DNA of 64,000 bases from Pseudomonas graminis. GTDB taxonomy: Bacteria; Pseudomonadota; Gammaproteobacteria; Pseudomonadales; Pseudomonadaceae. Shown here piece after piece: positions 1 through 8,925 of the stretch (positions are counted from its first letter, which is position 1; every line of letters begins with the position of its first letter). The notes below the pieces were generated by a model. The model saw only the letters and a program-made list of their open reading frames with translations, had not been told where the DNA came from and did no database searches. A program made the translations under genes and the position numbers. The stretch spans positions 1,949,001-2,013,000 of the forward strand of contig NZ_CP053746.1 in the NCBI RefSeq assembly GCF_013201545.1, written 5' to 3'.

Positions 1-245
1 TTGGACGGCTCGCTCAAGGTGGCAACGCTGGCATCGTGCAGCTCCAGGCCCAGCCACGGAAACAGGCTCCAGCCGATATCGCCATTGAGCGTGAGCTCGA
101 CGTGGGCGCGATCGCGAACCAGTTTTCGAATCTCGTCTTTGTAGTCGTTGGGATCAAAAAAGTGGGTCAAGGCAAAGCCGAGAGCCACGATGATCAGCAA
201 CAGCCCGAGAAGGGTGAGCCCCAGGATTTTGCCGAACGCTTTCAT
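1..245 (-). CDS. AsmA family protein, N-terminal part (cut by window edge)
   Basis: The first 81 codons of a gene that continues beyond the left edge. The protein opens with MKAFGKILGLTLLGLLLIIV, one hydrophobic anchor of about 20 residues, and then reads FDPNDYKDEIRKLV, the typical start of AsmA-like inner-membrane proteins (anchor, then a long periplasmic domain). A little further on NGDIGWSLFPWLGL fits the same family. AsmA relatives help move phospholipid to the outer membrane or control its assembly. The gene faces away from the MFS gene, so the two share a divergent upstream region. Only the N-terminus is visible, so full length and integrity cannot be judged. Confidence 0.8.
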   Translation of the reverse strand, partial: MKAFGKILGLTLLGLLLIIVALGFALTHFFDPNDYKDEIRKLVRDRAHVELTLNGDIGWSLFPWLGLELHDASVATLSEPS

Positions 246-574
246 GGGCGAGTCCTTGTGTCGAGTCGTTCAAAATTTAGCCCGCGAGTATAGCGTCCTC
301 ACGCAGGCATCGGGTTTTGGATCGCCACAGACACCTCCGATCGAAATGTCAGCGCCTTGCACAATGACAAACGGCACGAAAAAGGTAGTAGCAGAATGCT
401 TTCTTTTCTGTCGCAAATGGTAATCTCGCGCCGTTCGCCAGCTTTGCTGCGTCGAATTGTCACGTAAAGAGACGGTCTGCCGATAAACCACCGAGGCCTG
501 CGTGCTTGAAGAGTGGTGGCAGAGCGATGTCGCTGTTCTTGCGGGATATAACTAAAAATTGGGGGCAACAATAA
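246..574. other. Intergenic region between asmA-like gene and MFS gene
   Basis: About 330 bases between two divergent genes. It should hold both promoters, but I see no convincing -35/-10 pair or sigma-54 site. A weak CCACC/GGTGG dyad lies at about 488-519. The region is more AT-rich at about 355-420 than the coding flanks. A G-rich ribosome site (GGGGG) lies 10 bases before the MFS start. No convincing coding sequence was found in it. Confidence 0.5.
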
Positions 575-2236
575 ATGACTACGAGCACTGCTCTGGGCGG
601 TACGGCCGCTCAGCCTGCGTTCTTGTCCAAAGAGCGCATTATCGCCAAACGCGGTTTCAACCGTTGGCTGGTTCCGCCAGCTGCATTGGCAATCCACCTG
701 TGTATCGGCATGGCCTACGGCTTCTCGGTGTTCTGGCTGCCGTTGTCCAAGGCAATCGGCATCAAGACTGCTGTCGCCTGCCCGGCTGACATGGGTTTCT
801 TCGAGCAAGTCATTTCGTCCAGTTGTGACTGGCCGATCTCCATGCTCGGCTGGATCTACACCCTGTTCTTCATTTTCCTGGGTTGCTCCGCAGCGATCTG
901 GGGCGGCTGGCTGGAACACGCGGGCCCGCGCAAGGCCGGTGTTGTATCGGCACTGTGCTGGTGTGGCGGTCTGCTGATCTCGGCGCTGGGCGTATACACG
1001 CACCAGATCTGGCTGATGTGGATCGGCTCGGGCGTGATCGGCGGTATCGGTCTTGGCCTGGGTTATATCTCGCCGGTCTCGACGCTGATCAAGTGGTTCC
1101 CGGACAAGCGCGGCATGGCGACCGGTATGGCGATCATGGGTTTCGGCGGTGGCGCGATGGTGGGTGCTCCGCTGGCTACCGCACTGATGAGCCACTTCGC
1201 CACGCCTGACAGCGTCGGCGTATGGCAGAGCTTTGCGGTGATGGCGGTGATTTACTTCATCTTCATGATCGGCGGCGCACTGTCGTACCGCGTTCCGCCC
1301 ACCGGCTGGAAACCTGAAGGCTGGACCGCTCCGGCGAAGAAAGCCAACAGCGCGATGATCACCAACCGCCACGTGCACGTCAGCGTTGCATGGAAGACGC
1401 CTCAGTTCCGTCTGGTCTGGCTGGTGCTGTGCCTGAACGTTTCGGCAGGCATCGGCATCCTCGGCATGGCTTCGCCCCTGCTGCAGGAAGTGTTCGGCGG
1501 CAAGCTGCTGGGCACCGACCAGCCGTTCGGGCAGCTGGATGCTTCGCAACTGGCGGCCATCGCGGCCATTGCGGCCGGCTTCACCGGTCTGCTGAGCCTG
1601 TTCAACATCGGCGGCCGTTTCTTCTGGGCCTCGTTCTCGGACTACATCGGCCGTAAAGCCACCTACTTCGTGTTCTTCGCACTGGGCTTCCTGCTCTACG
1701 CGTCGGTACCGACCCTGGGTCACTTGGGCAGCGTTGCGCTGTTCGTGGCGGCGTTCTGCGTCGTGCTGTCGATGTACGGCGGCGGTTTCGCCACCGTTCC
1801 GGCTTACCTGGCTGACCTCTTCGGTACGCAAATGGTCGGCGCGATTCACGGTCGTCTGCTGACTGCATGGGCTGCCGCTGGTGTGCTTGGCCCGGTATTG
1901 GTGAACTACCTGCGTGAGTACCAGCTGAGCCACGGCGTTGCTCGTGCCGATGCTTACGACATCACCTTGTACATCCTCGCGGGTCTGCTGGTGCTGGGCT
2001 TCATCTGCAACCTGCTGGTGCGCCCGGTGGCCGACAAGTACTTCATGACCGACGAGCAATTGAAGGCTGAGCAAGCCATCGGTCACGATGCCGGCGCCGA
2101 TCACAGCACTTCGCTGGAATGGAAAGCGGACCCGAGCACCAAGCCACTGGCGATTCTGGCTTGGCTGGCAGTGGGCATTCCACTGGCATGGGGCGTGTGG
2201 ATCACTCTGCAGAAGACTGCGGTGCTGTTTCACTAA
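575..2236 (+). CDS. MFS transporter, oxalate/formate antiporter (OFA) family
   Basis: A 553-residue inner-membrane carrier of the major facilitator superfamily. About 12 membrane segments can be read, starting near residue 33 (WLVPPAALAIHLCIGMAYGF). The long loop with two cysteines around residues 65-85 and the extended C-terminal half match the OFA subfamily, which includes OxlT and E. coli YhjX. The motif after TM2 (GGWLEHAGPRKAG) is the MFS 'G-x-x-x-D/E-R-x-G' loop in a variant form, and SDYIGRK repeats it in the second half. The substrate is probably a small carboxylate, but this is inferred from the family only. The start has a G-rich ribosome site directly upstream. A REPIN follows the stop. 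Confidence 0.85.
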   Translation: MTTSTALGGTAAQPAFLSKERIIAKRGFNRWLVPPAALAIHLCIGMAYGFSVFWLPLSKAIGIKTAVACPADMGFFEQVISSSCDWPISMLGWIYTLFFIFLGCSAAIWGGWLEHAGPRKAGVVSALCWCGGLLISALGVYTHQIWLMWIGSGVIGGIGLGLGYISPVSTLIKWFPDKRGMATGMAIMGFGGGAMVGAPLATALMSHFATPDSVGVWQSFAVMAVIYFIFMIGGALSYRVPPTGWKPEGWTAPAKKANSAMITNRHVHVSVAWKTPQFRLVWLVLCLNVSAGIGILGMASPLLQEVFGGKLLGTDQPFGQLDASQLAAIAAIAAGFTGLLSLFNIGGRFFWASFSDYIGRKATYFVFFALGFLLYASVPTLGHLGSVALFVAAFCVVLSMYGGGFATVPAYLADLFGTQMVGAIHGRLLTAWAAAGVLGPVLVNYLREYQLSHGVARADAYDITLYILAGLLVLGFICNLLVRPVADKYFMTDEQLKAEQAIGHDAGADHSTSLEWKADPSTKPLAILAWLAVGIPLAWGVWITLQKTAVLFH

Positions 2237-2280
2237 AAGCTGATCTGGCCAGCCTGAGATGTTTCAGGCTGACCTGAACC

Positions 2281-2371
2281 TGTGGGGGTGAGCTTGCTCG
2301 CGAAGGCGGTCCAACGGTCGGCAGAGATGTCGAATGTGAGGGCCTATTCGCGAGCAAGCCCGCTCCCACAT
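2281..2371. repeat. REPIN, family 1 (GTGGGAG...GCTTGCTCGCGAA type)
   Basis: Two inverted REP sequences. The left arm reads GTGGGGGTGAGCTTGCTCGC and the right arm ends AGCAAGCCCGCTCCCACA. Between them is a spacer of about 45 bases. A T-run follows the right arm, so the element may also end transcription of the MFS gene. It is one of several copies of this family in the window. Confidence 0.9.
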
Positions 2372-2480
2372 TTTTTTGGCTGTACATATTCGCTTGTACA
2401 CACATGTCTATCCCATGCAGCCCGCATTCCCCCCGGTCCGGCATTGCTCGCTTCATGTTTCTGTTTCCCCGCCACACGCC

Positions 2481-2486
2481 TATAAT
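2481..2486 (+). promoter_or_regulatory. Candidate -10 box for the hisB operon
   Basis: A perfect TATAAT lies about 38 bases before the hisB start. The -35 region at about 2457-2463 is weak. If real, this promoter sits downstream of the in-frame ATG at 2404, which argues for the 2524 start of hisB. Confidence 0.45.
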
Positions 2487-2523
2487 GGCCGCCTTTTCGC
2501 CCAATGATTTTGCGGAGCTGGTG

Positions 2524-3117
2524 ATGGCCGAACGTATGGTGTTCGTCGAGCGCGACACTCTGGAAACCCAGATCAAAGCCTCGATCAACCTGGATGGCAC
2601 AGGAAAGTCCCGATTCGACATCGGCGTTCCTTTTCTTGAACACATGCTCGACCAGATCGCCCGTCACGGGCTGATCGATCTGGACATCGAATGCAAAGGC
2701 GACCTGCACATCGACGATCACCACACCGTGGAAGATGTCGGCATCACGCTGGGTCAGGCGTTCAGCAAAGCCATCGGCGACAAAAAAGGCATCCGTCGCT
2801 ACGGCCACGCCTACGTCCCGCTGGATGAAGCGCTGTCGCGCGTGGTCATCGACTTCTCCGGTCGGCCTGGCCTGCAAATGCATGTGCCGTACACCCGCGC
2901 CACCGTCGGCGGCTTTGATGTGGACCTGTTCCAGGAATTCTTCCAGGGGTTCGTCAACCACGCCAACGTCACGCTGCACATCGACAACCTCCGCGGCCAC
3001 AACACTCACCACCAGATTGAAACCGTCTTCAAGGCGTTCGGCCGTGCACTGCGCATGGCGGTAGAACTGGACGACCGCATGGCCGGCCAGATGCCTTCGA
3101 CCAAAGGCGTGCTGTAA
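2524..3117 (+). CDS. hisB: Imidazoleglycerol-phosphate dehydratase HisB
   Basis: Converts imidazoleglycerol phosphate to imidazole-acetol phosphate in histidine synthesis. The 197-residue protein is the monofunctional form usual in Pseudomonas, not the phosphatase fusion of enterics. It has the family's metal-binding histidine motifs: DDHHTVED (about residues 61-68) and GHNTHHQIE (about 158-166), plus GVPFLEHM near the N-terminus. I chose the start at [11 protein letters not shown] because it matches the family N-terminus. The frame stays open upstream to 2404, but that extension has no family match. It overlaps hisH by one base (TAATG), indicating translational coupling in the his block. Confidence 0.97.
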   Translation: MAERMVFVERDTLETQIKASINLDGTGKSRFDIGVPFLEHMLDQIARHGLIDLDIECKGDLHIDDHHTVEDVGITLGQAFSKAIGDKKGIRRYGHAYVPLDEALSRVVIDFSGRPGLQMHVPYTRATVGGFDVDLFQEFFQGFVNHANVTLHIDNLRGHNTHHQIETVFKAFGRALRMAVELDDRMAGQMPSTKGVL

Positions 3118-3755
3118 TGCAGACCGTTGCCGTTATCGACTATGGCATGGGCAATCTGCACTCGGTGGCCAAGGCGCTGGAGCACGTCGGCGCCGGTCGC
3201 GTGCTGATTACCAGCGATGCCGACGTCATCCGTGAAGCTGACCGCGTCGTGTTTCCCGGTGTCGGCGCGATCCGTGACTGCATGGCGGAAATTCGTCGGC
3301 TGGGCTTCGATGCCCTGGTGCGTGAAGTCAGTCAGGACCGTCCGTTTCTCGGGATCTGCGTGGGCATGCAGGCGCTGATGCAGCGCAGCGAAGAGAGCGG
3401 CGGTGTTGATTGCATCGGCACTTTCCCCGGTCAGGTGCGCTTCTTCGGCAAGGATCTCCACGAAGACGGCCAGCATCTGAAAGTCCCGCACATGGGCTGG
3501 AACGAAGTGGCGCAGGCCGTGGATCACCCGCTCTGGGCCAACATTCCGGACATGGCGCGGTTCTACTTCGTGCACAGCTATTACATCGAATCGCCCAACC
3601 CGCAGCAGATCGTCGGCCGTGGCCATTACGGCCATGATTTCGCCGCCGCATTGGCCGATGGCTCGCGCTTCGCCGTGCAGTTCCACCCCGAGAAGAGCCA
3701 CACCCATGGCCTGCAGTTGCTGCAGAACTTCGCGGCGTGGAACGGCCGCTGGTAA
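3117..3755 (+). CDS. hisH: Imidazole glycerol phosphate synthase, glutaminase subunit HisH
   Basis: The glutamine amidotransferase half of IGP synthase. It releases ammonia from glutamine and channels it to HisF. The 212 residues show the class-I triad: the nucleophilic cysteine in FLGICVGMQ (about residue 82) and the His/Glu pair in FHPEKS near residue 194. The N-terminal [12 protein letters not shown] is the typical HisH start. Its ATG overlaps the hisB stop and its stop overlaps the next ATG, so three genes are coupled. Its partner hisF lies downstream after the DUF2164 gene and hisA. Confidence 0.97.
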   Translation: MQTVAVIDYGMGNLHSVAKALEHVGAGRVLITSDADVIREADRVVFPGVGAIRDCMAEIRRLGFDALVREVSQDRPFLGICVGMQALMQRSEESGGVDCIGTFPGQVRFFGKDLHEDGQHLKVPHMGWNEVAQAVDHPLWANIPDMARFYFVHSYYIESPNPQQIVGRGHYGHDFAAALADGSRFAVQFHPEKSHTHGLQLLQNFAAWNGRW

Positions 3756-4015
3756 TGAGCAAGAAGACCAAACCGCCGATTCTGACCCTCACTCCCGAGC
3801 AGGAGAGTGAGGCGTGCCACAGGATCAAGCGGTTCATGGAAGACCGTTTCGAGCTGGACCTGGGTTCGTTCGAAGCGGCTGAAATCCTGGAAGTGTTCAC
3901 CCGCGAGATCGCGCCGCATTACTACAACCGGGCGATCTTCGATGTTCAGACGCACCTCAAGGAGCGTTTCGAAAGCATCGAAAGCGACCTGTGGGCGTTG
4001 GAGAAGAGCAGCTAG
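3755..4015 (+). CDS. DUF2164 family protein
   Basis: An 86-residue protein of unknown function that matches the DUF2164 family in length and in its helical pattern. The core reads [31 protein letters not shown], followed by [14 protein letters not shown]. It has no signal peptide or membrane segment, so it is probably cytoplasmic. Its ATG overlaps the hisH stop. The gene is regularly found between hisH and hisA in Pseudomonas, so it is likely co-transcribed with the his genes, but no role in histidine synthesis is shown. An in-frame ATG at 3737 inside hisH was rejected because the coupled start is better placed. Confidence 0.85.
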   Translation: MSKKTKPPILTLTPEQESEACHRIKRFMEDRFELDLGSFEAAEILEVFTREIAPHYYNRAIFDVQTHLKERFESIESDLWALEKSS

Positions 4016-4029
4016 AGGCGGCAAGTTTC

Positions 4030-4067
4030 AAGCTGCAAGAATGGTTAGATGCGCAGACTTGCAGCTT
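4030..4067. repeat. Inverted repeat in the DUF2164-hisA gap
   Basis: AAGCTGCAAG at 4030-4039 is mirrored exactly by CTTGCAGCTT at 4058-4067. Both lie in a stretch of related GCTTCAAG/GCAGCTTACAGCTC words covering most of the 92-base gap. This resembles the dispersed GCTGCAAGCTTCAAG-type elements of Pseudomonas and could form a stem-loop in the his transcript. Confidence 0.65.
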
Positions 4068-4107
4068 ACAGCTCGCGGCGCGCAGCTCTTTTGACGAAGG
4101 AAAAAGA

Positions 4108-4845
4108 ATGCTCATTATTCCCGCGATCGACCTTAAAGACGGCGCATGTGTACGACTGCGCCAAGGTCGGATGGAAGATTCCACGGTGTTCTCCGATGAT
4201 CCGGTGAGCATGGCTGCCAAATGGGTCGAGGGCGGCTGCCGTCGCTTGCATCTGGTTGACCTGAACGGTGCGTTCGAAGGCCAGCCGGTCAATGGCGAGG
4301 TCGTGACGGCGATTGCGCGTCGTTACCCGAATCTGCCGATCCAGATCGGCGGCGGGATCCGCTCGCTGGAAACCATTGAGCACTACGTCAAAGCCGGCGT
4401 GAGTTACGTGATCATCGGCACCAAAGCGGTCAAGGACCCTGACTTCGTCGCCGAAGCCTGCCGCGCGTTCCCTGGCAAAGTGATTGTAGGCCTGGATGCC
4501 AAAGATGGCTTCGTCGCCACCGACGGCTGGGCTGAGGTCAGCACCGTGCAGGTGATCGACCTGGCCAAGCGCTTTGAGGCCGACGGCGTCTCGGCCATCG
4601 TTTATACCGACATCGCCAAAGACGGCATGATGCAGGGCTGCAACGTCCCGTTCACCGCCGCGCTGGCCGCTGCCACCCGCATTCCGGTGATCGCGTCGGG
4701 CGGCATTCATAACCTGGGCGACATCAAAGCGCTGCTCGACGCCAAGGCACCGGGCATCATCGGCGCAATCACCGGCCGTGCGATCTATGAAGGCACACTG
4801 GATGTGGCTGAAGCACAGGCGTTTTGTGATTCGTACAAAGGCTGA
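4108..4845 (+). CDS. hisA: ProFAR isomerase HisA
   Basis: Phosphoribosylformimino-5-aminoimidazole carboxamide ribotide isomerase, the step before IGP synthase. The 245 residues form a TIM barrel with the family start [20 protein letters not shown] (catalytic Asp at residue 8), the first phosphate-binding loop at IQIGGGIRS (about residue 80) and the second catalytic Asp in GLDAKDG (about residue 130). The late loops [12 protein letters not shown] and VIASGGIHN are also typical. The start at 4108 follows a GGAAAAAGA ribosome site. The frame is open further upstream, but only through the repeat-bearing gap. Confidence 0.97.
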   Translation: MLIIPAIDLKDGACVRLRQGRMEDSTVFSDDPVSMAAKWVEGGCRRLHLVDLNGAFEGQPVNGEVVTAIARRYPNLPIQIGGGIRSLETIEHYVKAGVSYVIIGTKAVKDPDFVAEACRAFPGKVIVGLDAKDGFVATDGWAEVSTVQVIDLAKRFEADGVSAIVYTDIAKDGMMQGCNVPFTAALAAATRIPVIASGGIHNLGDIKALLDAKAPGIIGAITGRAIYEGTLDVAEAQAFCDSYKG

Positions 4846-4859
4846 CTGGCACGCCCCCG

Positions 4860-4948
4860 TGTAGGAGTGAGCTTGCTCGCGATAGCAGTGTGTCAGACGT
4901 ATGTTTGCTGACTGACCAGGCGCATCGCGAGCAAGCTCACTCCTACAG
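4860..4948. repeat. REPIN, family 1, between hisA and hisF
   Basis: Left arm TGTAGGAGTGAGCTTGCTCG, right arm CGAGCAAGCTCACTCCTACA, almost perfectly complementary, with about 45 bases between. It lies inside the his gene block, where it could separate hisA from hisF expression or stabilise the upstream message. Confidence 0.9.
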
Positions 4949-5015
4949 GGAGGTGCTTCAAATCAGAATGTTGTGATGTTGGGCAGATTCCCAACCGTTT
5001 TCGGAGAACCGGCCC

Positions 5016-5786
<771 letters not shown>

Positions 5787-5990
5787 GCCTGGGGCCGCTC
5801 AGTCCTTGATGCTTGAGGGCTGAGTCTCCATGAGCCGGCTCACTCCGCAGGGCGGTGCTCGCATTGCGCCGAAGTGGTCTGGCGCGTCGTGGCGAACCTG
5901 CTCTGAAGACGAGCGTGCCGGTCGTCGAACTGGACTTTGCTGATCGTTAGCGGCACTCTCTTGCCGTCGTCAGGATCAGGGGCCAGGGAT

Positions 5991-6746
5991 ATGTTCAAAG
6001 GTGTTTTTCTTGCACTGATCAGCGTCGCGATAATGCTGTCAGGAGCGGCCCGGGCCGACGATACGCCGGCCTATTCAATGGTCCTGCTGACCGAAAACTT
6101 CCCGCCTTACAACATGGCTACCGACGGCAAGAATTTCGCCCAGGAAGCCAACATCAAGGGCATCGCCGTCGAGGTAGTGCGCGAGACTTTCAAGCGCGCC
6201 GGTGTCGGCTACAACATGACCTTGCGCTTTCCTTGGGATCGCATCTACAAACTGGCGCTGGAAAATCCCGGTTACGGCGTGTTCGTGACTGCGCGGTTGC
6301 CCGAGCGCGAAAAACGCTTCAAGTGGGTCGGACCAATCGGCCCGGACGACTGGATTCTGCTGGCGCGCGCTGACAGCCCGATCCAGCTGAGCACCCTTGA
6401 GGCTGCACGGTCTTACCGAATCGGTGCCTACAAGGGCGACGCTATTGCCGTGGAGCTGGCGCGTCAGGGTATGAACCCGATCACGGTGCTCAGCGATAAA
6501 GACAACGCCAGGAAGCTGGTCGACGGCCAGCTCGATCTGTGGGCCACTGGCGATCCGGCGGGGCGCTATCTGGCGCGGCAGGAGGGCATCACAGGGTTGA
6601 AAACCGTGCTGCGTTTCAACAGCGCCGAACTGTTTCTGGCATTGAACAAAGACACCCCGGACGCCGTGGTCCAACGGCTGCAGCGCGCGCTCGATCATCT
6701 GCGCAAAGAAGGCGTGGTCGATTCGATTTTCGCCAAATATCTCTAG
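5991..6746 (+). CDS. Periplasmic substrate-binding protein, SBP_bac_3 type
   Basis: A 251-residue protein with a signal peptide (MFKGVFLALISVAIMLSGAARA, cleaved before DDTP). The body is a family-3 periplasmic binding domain, as used by amino-acid ABC transporters: LTENFPPYNM near the start, then FPWDRIYKLALENPGYGVFVT and IGAYKGDAIAVEL. No permease or ATPase gene is adjacent. It may therefore serve a transporter encoded elsewhere or be one of the orphan Pseudomonas family-3 proteins. I chose the ATG that starts the signal peptide and follows AGGGAT. The ligand cannot be read from the sequence. Confidence 0.8.
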   Translation: MFKGVFLALISVAIMLSGAARADDTPAYSMVLLTENFPPYNMATDGKNFAQEANIKGIAVEVVRETFKRAGVGYNMTLRFPWDRIYKLALENPGYGVFVTARLPEREKRFKWVGPIGPDDWILLARADSPIQLSTLEAARSYRIGAYKGDAIAVELARQGMNPITVLSDKDNARKLVDGQLDLWATGDPAGRYLARQEGITGLKTVLRFNSAELFLALNKDTPDAVVQRLQRALDHLRKEGVVDSIFAKYL

Positions 6747-6761
6747 CGAAGCAGTGCCGGC

Positions 6762-7562
6762 CTAGCGATAACGCCCGTTCTTTCCGTGGCCGGCCATCGC
6801 CTCATTTCCGCGCTCAGTGACCATGTGGCGGATCTCGATCAGCTCTATACCTTGGGATTTAAGCTTGGGCAGCTCGCGCTCAAGCACATCGAGCGTCACC
6901 GGATAGGGATGGCCGATCATCACGGCCGAGCCTTGCTTGTGAGCGAGCTTGATCGCTGTCTGAAGCTGGCCGCTGATGGCCTCGGCGGTGCGCTCGTCGT
7001 CGAGAAAAACATCGCGGGACACACTGGCCAGCCCAATCTTCTGCGCTTCAGCCGCCGCAACGGTTTTGGCGCTGGTGCGGCTGTCGACCAGAAACAAATG
7101 ACGGCGCTGCAACTCGCCTACCAACCAGCTCATGGCCACCGGCTCGGCCGTCATGCGGCTGCCCATGTGGTTGTTGATGCCAGCGGCGTAGGGGACTTTC
7201 AGCAGCGCGGCGTTCAGACGCGATTCGAGTTCGGGCAGCGGCAGTTCCGGATGCCAGGCGTACGGCCCGGTCGCTGGGTCCATGGGCATGTGCAGCATGA
7301 CCGTCTTGCCAGCCTTGTGCGCCTGACGGGCAAAGTCCGTTGCGTGGGGCGTGTCAGGCATGATCGCCAGCGTCACGGGGCCGGGCAGGGCCAGCGCGCG
7401 GCTGTCCCGTTCAGGGTTTTGTCCGAGATCGTCGATGATCAGGCTGAGATAAGCGACCTTCGGCGCTTTGCCTGCGGTCGCTGAGGATTCAACGGGCGCT
7501 GCACGTGCAGCCCCCGTGGTGACGGCAAGGGCGCAGACCAGGCCGGTTAGCCAGACGCGCAT
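6762..7562 (-). CDS. Divergent polysaccharide deacetylase (YibQ family)
   Basis: A 266-residue exported protein with signal peptide MRVWLTGLVCALAVTTGAARA. It matches the 'divergent polysaccharide deacetylase' (DUF610/YibQ) family: LSLIIDDLGQNPERDSRAL, then LAIMPDTPHA, MLHMPMDP, INNHMGSRMT and MIGHPYPVTL. These are the conserved Asp/His clusters of the family. The substrate is unknown and is presumably an envelope polysaccharide. It follows ctpA with a one-base gap on the same strand, in the order gpmI, envC-like, ctpA, yibQ. This conserved grouping points to an envelope role. Confidence 0.87.
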   Translation of the reverse strand: MRVWLTGLVCALAVTTGAARAAPVESSATAGKAPKVAYLSLIIDDLGQNPERDSRALALPGPVTLAIMPDTPHATDFARQAHKAGKTVMLHMPMDPATGPYAWHPELPLPELESRLNAALLKVPYAAGINNHMGSRMTAEPVAMSWLVGELQRRHLFLVDSRTSAKTVAAAEAQKIGLASVSRDVFLDDERTAEAISGQLQTAIKLAHKQGSAVMIGHPYPVTLDVLERELPKLKSQGIELIEIRHMVTERGNEAMAGHGKNGRYR

Positions 7563-7563
7563 C

Positions 7564-8895
7564 TCAATTGCCGCGCGTGACGCTCAAACCCTTGAGCAAG
7601 CTGAGGGCCTGGTTCATCTGGTAGTCATCGTCCTGCGGACGCGCCTTGCCAGCCTTGGCCTTGGTGGTCGGTTTGTCCGCGCCGCCGTTGCCATTGCCCA
7701 AGTGACCGAGCAGATCGGCCTCTTTGTAGTTGTCGCCATCGGCTTCGGCCGTGAGCTTGGCGCGTTTCACTTCGATGTCCGGATTGATGCCCTGGGCCTG
7801 AATCGAGCGGCCGTTCGGCGTGTAGTACAGGGCCGTGGTGATCTTCAGTGCGCGGTCGTTGGCCAGCGGCAGAACAGTCTGCACCGAGCCTTTGCCGAAC
7901 GTATCGGTGCCCATCAGGATGCCGCGCTTCTGGTCTTGCAAGGCGCCGGCAACGATTTCCGACGCCGAGGCGCTGCCGCCGTTGATCAGCACTACCAGAG
8001 GCACGCCTTCGCTGGCGTCAGCCGGGTCTGCCGAGAAGCGCAGTTCCGAGTTGGCAATGCGGCCTTTGGTGTAAACGATCAGGCCCTTGGTCAGGAAGTG
8101 GTCAGCCACCTCGACCGCCGACTGCAACACACCGCCCGGGTTGTTGCGCAGGTCTAGGATCAGGCCGCTCATCTTCTTGCCGTTGTCCTTACGGAGCTTG
8201 GCCAGTGCCTTGCCGACTTCCTCACCGGTCTTGACCTGGAACTGGGTGATGCGGATGTAACCGTAACCCGGCTCCAGCATCTGCGCCTTCACGCTTTTGA
8301 CCTGAATGGTTGCGCGGGCCAACGTCACATCGAATGGAGTGCCGCCGTCACGCACCAGCGTCAGGGTGATTTTCTCGCCGATCTTGCCGCGCATTTTGTC
8401 CACGGCTTCCTGCATCGTCTGGCCCTGGGTCGGCGTGCCGTTGATTTTGACGATCAGGTCACCCGCTTCGATGCCAGCTTTGGACGCAGGGGTGTCATCG
8501 ATGGGGGAGACGACTTTTACAAAGCCGTCTTCGACGCCCACTTCGATACCCAGCCCGCCGAACTCGCCACTGGTGCTTTCCTGCAGCTCCTGGAAATCTT
8601 CCGGGCCCAGGTAAGCGGAGTGCGGATCAAGGTTGCTGAGCATGCCTTTGATAGCGTTTTCCAGCAGGGTCTTGTCATCCACGGGCTCGACATACGCGGC
8701 TTTGATCCGGTCCATGACCTCGGCGAAGGTGCGCAGCTCGTCGAGCGGCAGCGGCGCCTTGATGTTCGCGGCGTTGGCGGGCGCAGTGGCGGCAGGCGCA
8801 GCAGCAGGGGCGGCGCCGGCAGCCTGGGCCAGAGGAGCGCCGATAACCACGGCGATAGTCAGGGCCAGCGAGGTGAGGCGGGACGAAAACAGCAT
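7564..8895 (-). CDS. ctpA: Carboxyl-terminal processing protease, S41 family
   Basis: A 443-residue periplasmic serine protease. It has a signal peptide (residues 1-25), an Ala/Pro-rich linker (26-45), a PDZ domain at about 105-190 (EFGGLGIEVG to IVKINGTP) and the S41 catalytic core. The catalytic serine is Ser310 in NGGSASASE and the general base is Lys335 in FGKGSVQT, 25 residues apart as in the family. In P. aeruginosa the CtpA orthologue, working with the lipoprotein partner LbcA, degrades peptidoglycan hydrolases. The neighbouring envC-like gene fits that theme. The C-terminal tail is Lys/Gly-rich. The gene is co-directional with envC-like, 30 bases downstream. Confidence 0.95.
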   Translation of the reverse strand: MLFSSRLTSLALTIAVVIGAPLAQAAGAAPAAAPAATAPANAANIKAPLPLDELRTFAEVMDRIKAAYVEPVDDKTLLENAIKGMLSNLDPHSAYLGPEDFQELQESTSGEFGGLGIEVGVEDGFVKVVSPIDDTPASKAGIEAGDLIVKINGTPTQGQTMQEAVDKMRGKIGEKITLTLVRDGGTPFDVTLARATIQVKSVKAQMLEPGYGYIRITQFQVKTGEEVGKALAKLRKDNGKKMSGLILDLRNNPGGVLQSAVEVADHFLTKGLIVYTKGRIANSELRFSADPADASEGVPLVVLINGGSASASEIVAGALQDQKRGILMGTDTFGKGSVQTVLPLANDRALKITTALYYTPNGRSIQAQGINPDIEVKRAKLTAEADGDNYKEADLLGHLGNGNGGADKPTTKAKAGKARPQDDDYQMNQALSLLKGLSVTRGN

Positions 8896-8925
8896 GTCTT
8901 ACGAACTCCTGAGTGAGGTGTCGAC

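Noticed and set aside
502..530. A sigma-54 promoter (TGGCAGAGCGATGTCGC) for the MFS gene
   Set aside because: The downstream GC is misplaced by two bases and no other feature supports it.
299..2233. A very long open frame (about 640 codons) on the minus strand opposite the MFS gene
   Set aside because: It is the antisense of a GC-rich coding gene. Its composition is rich in Arg, His and Gln with no domain, signal or ribosome site.
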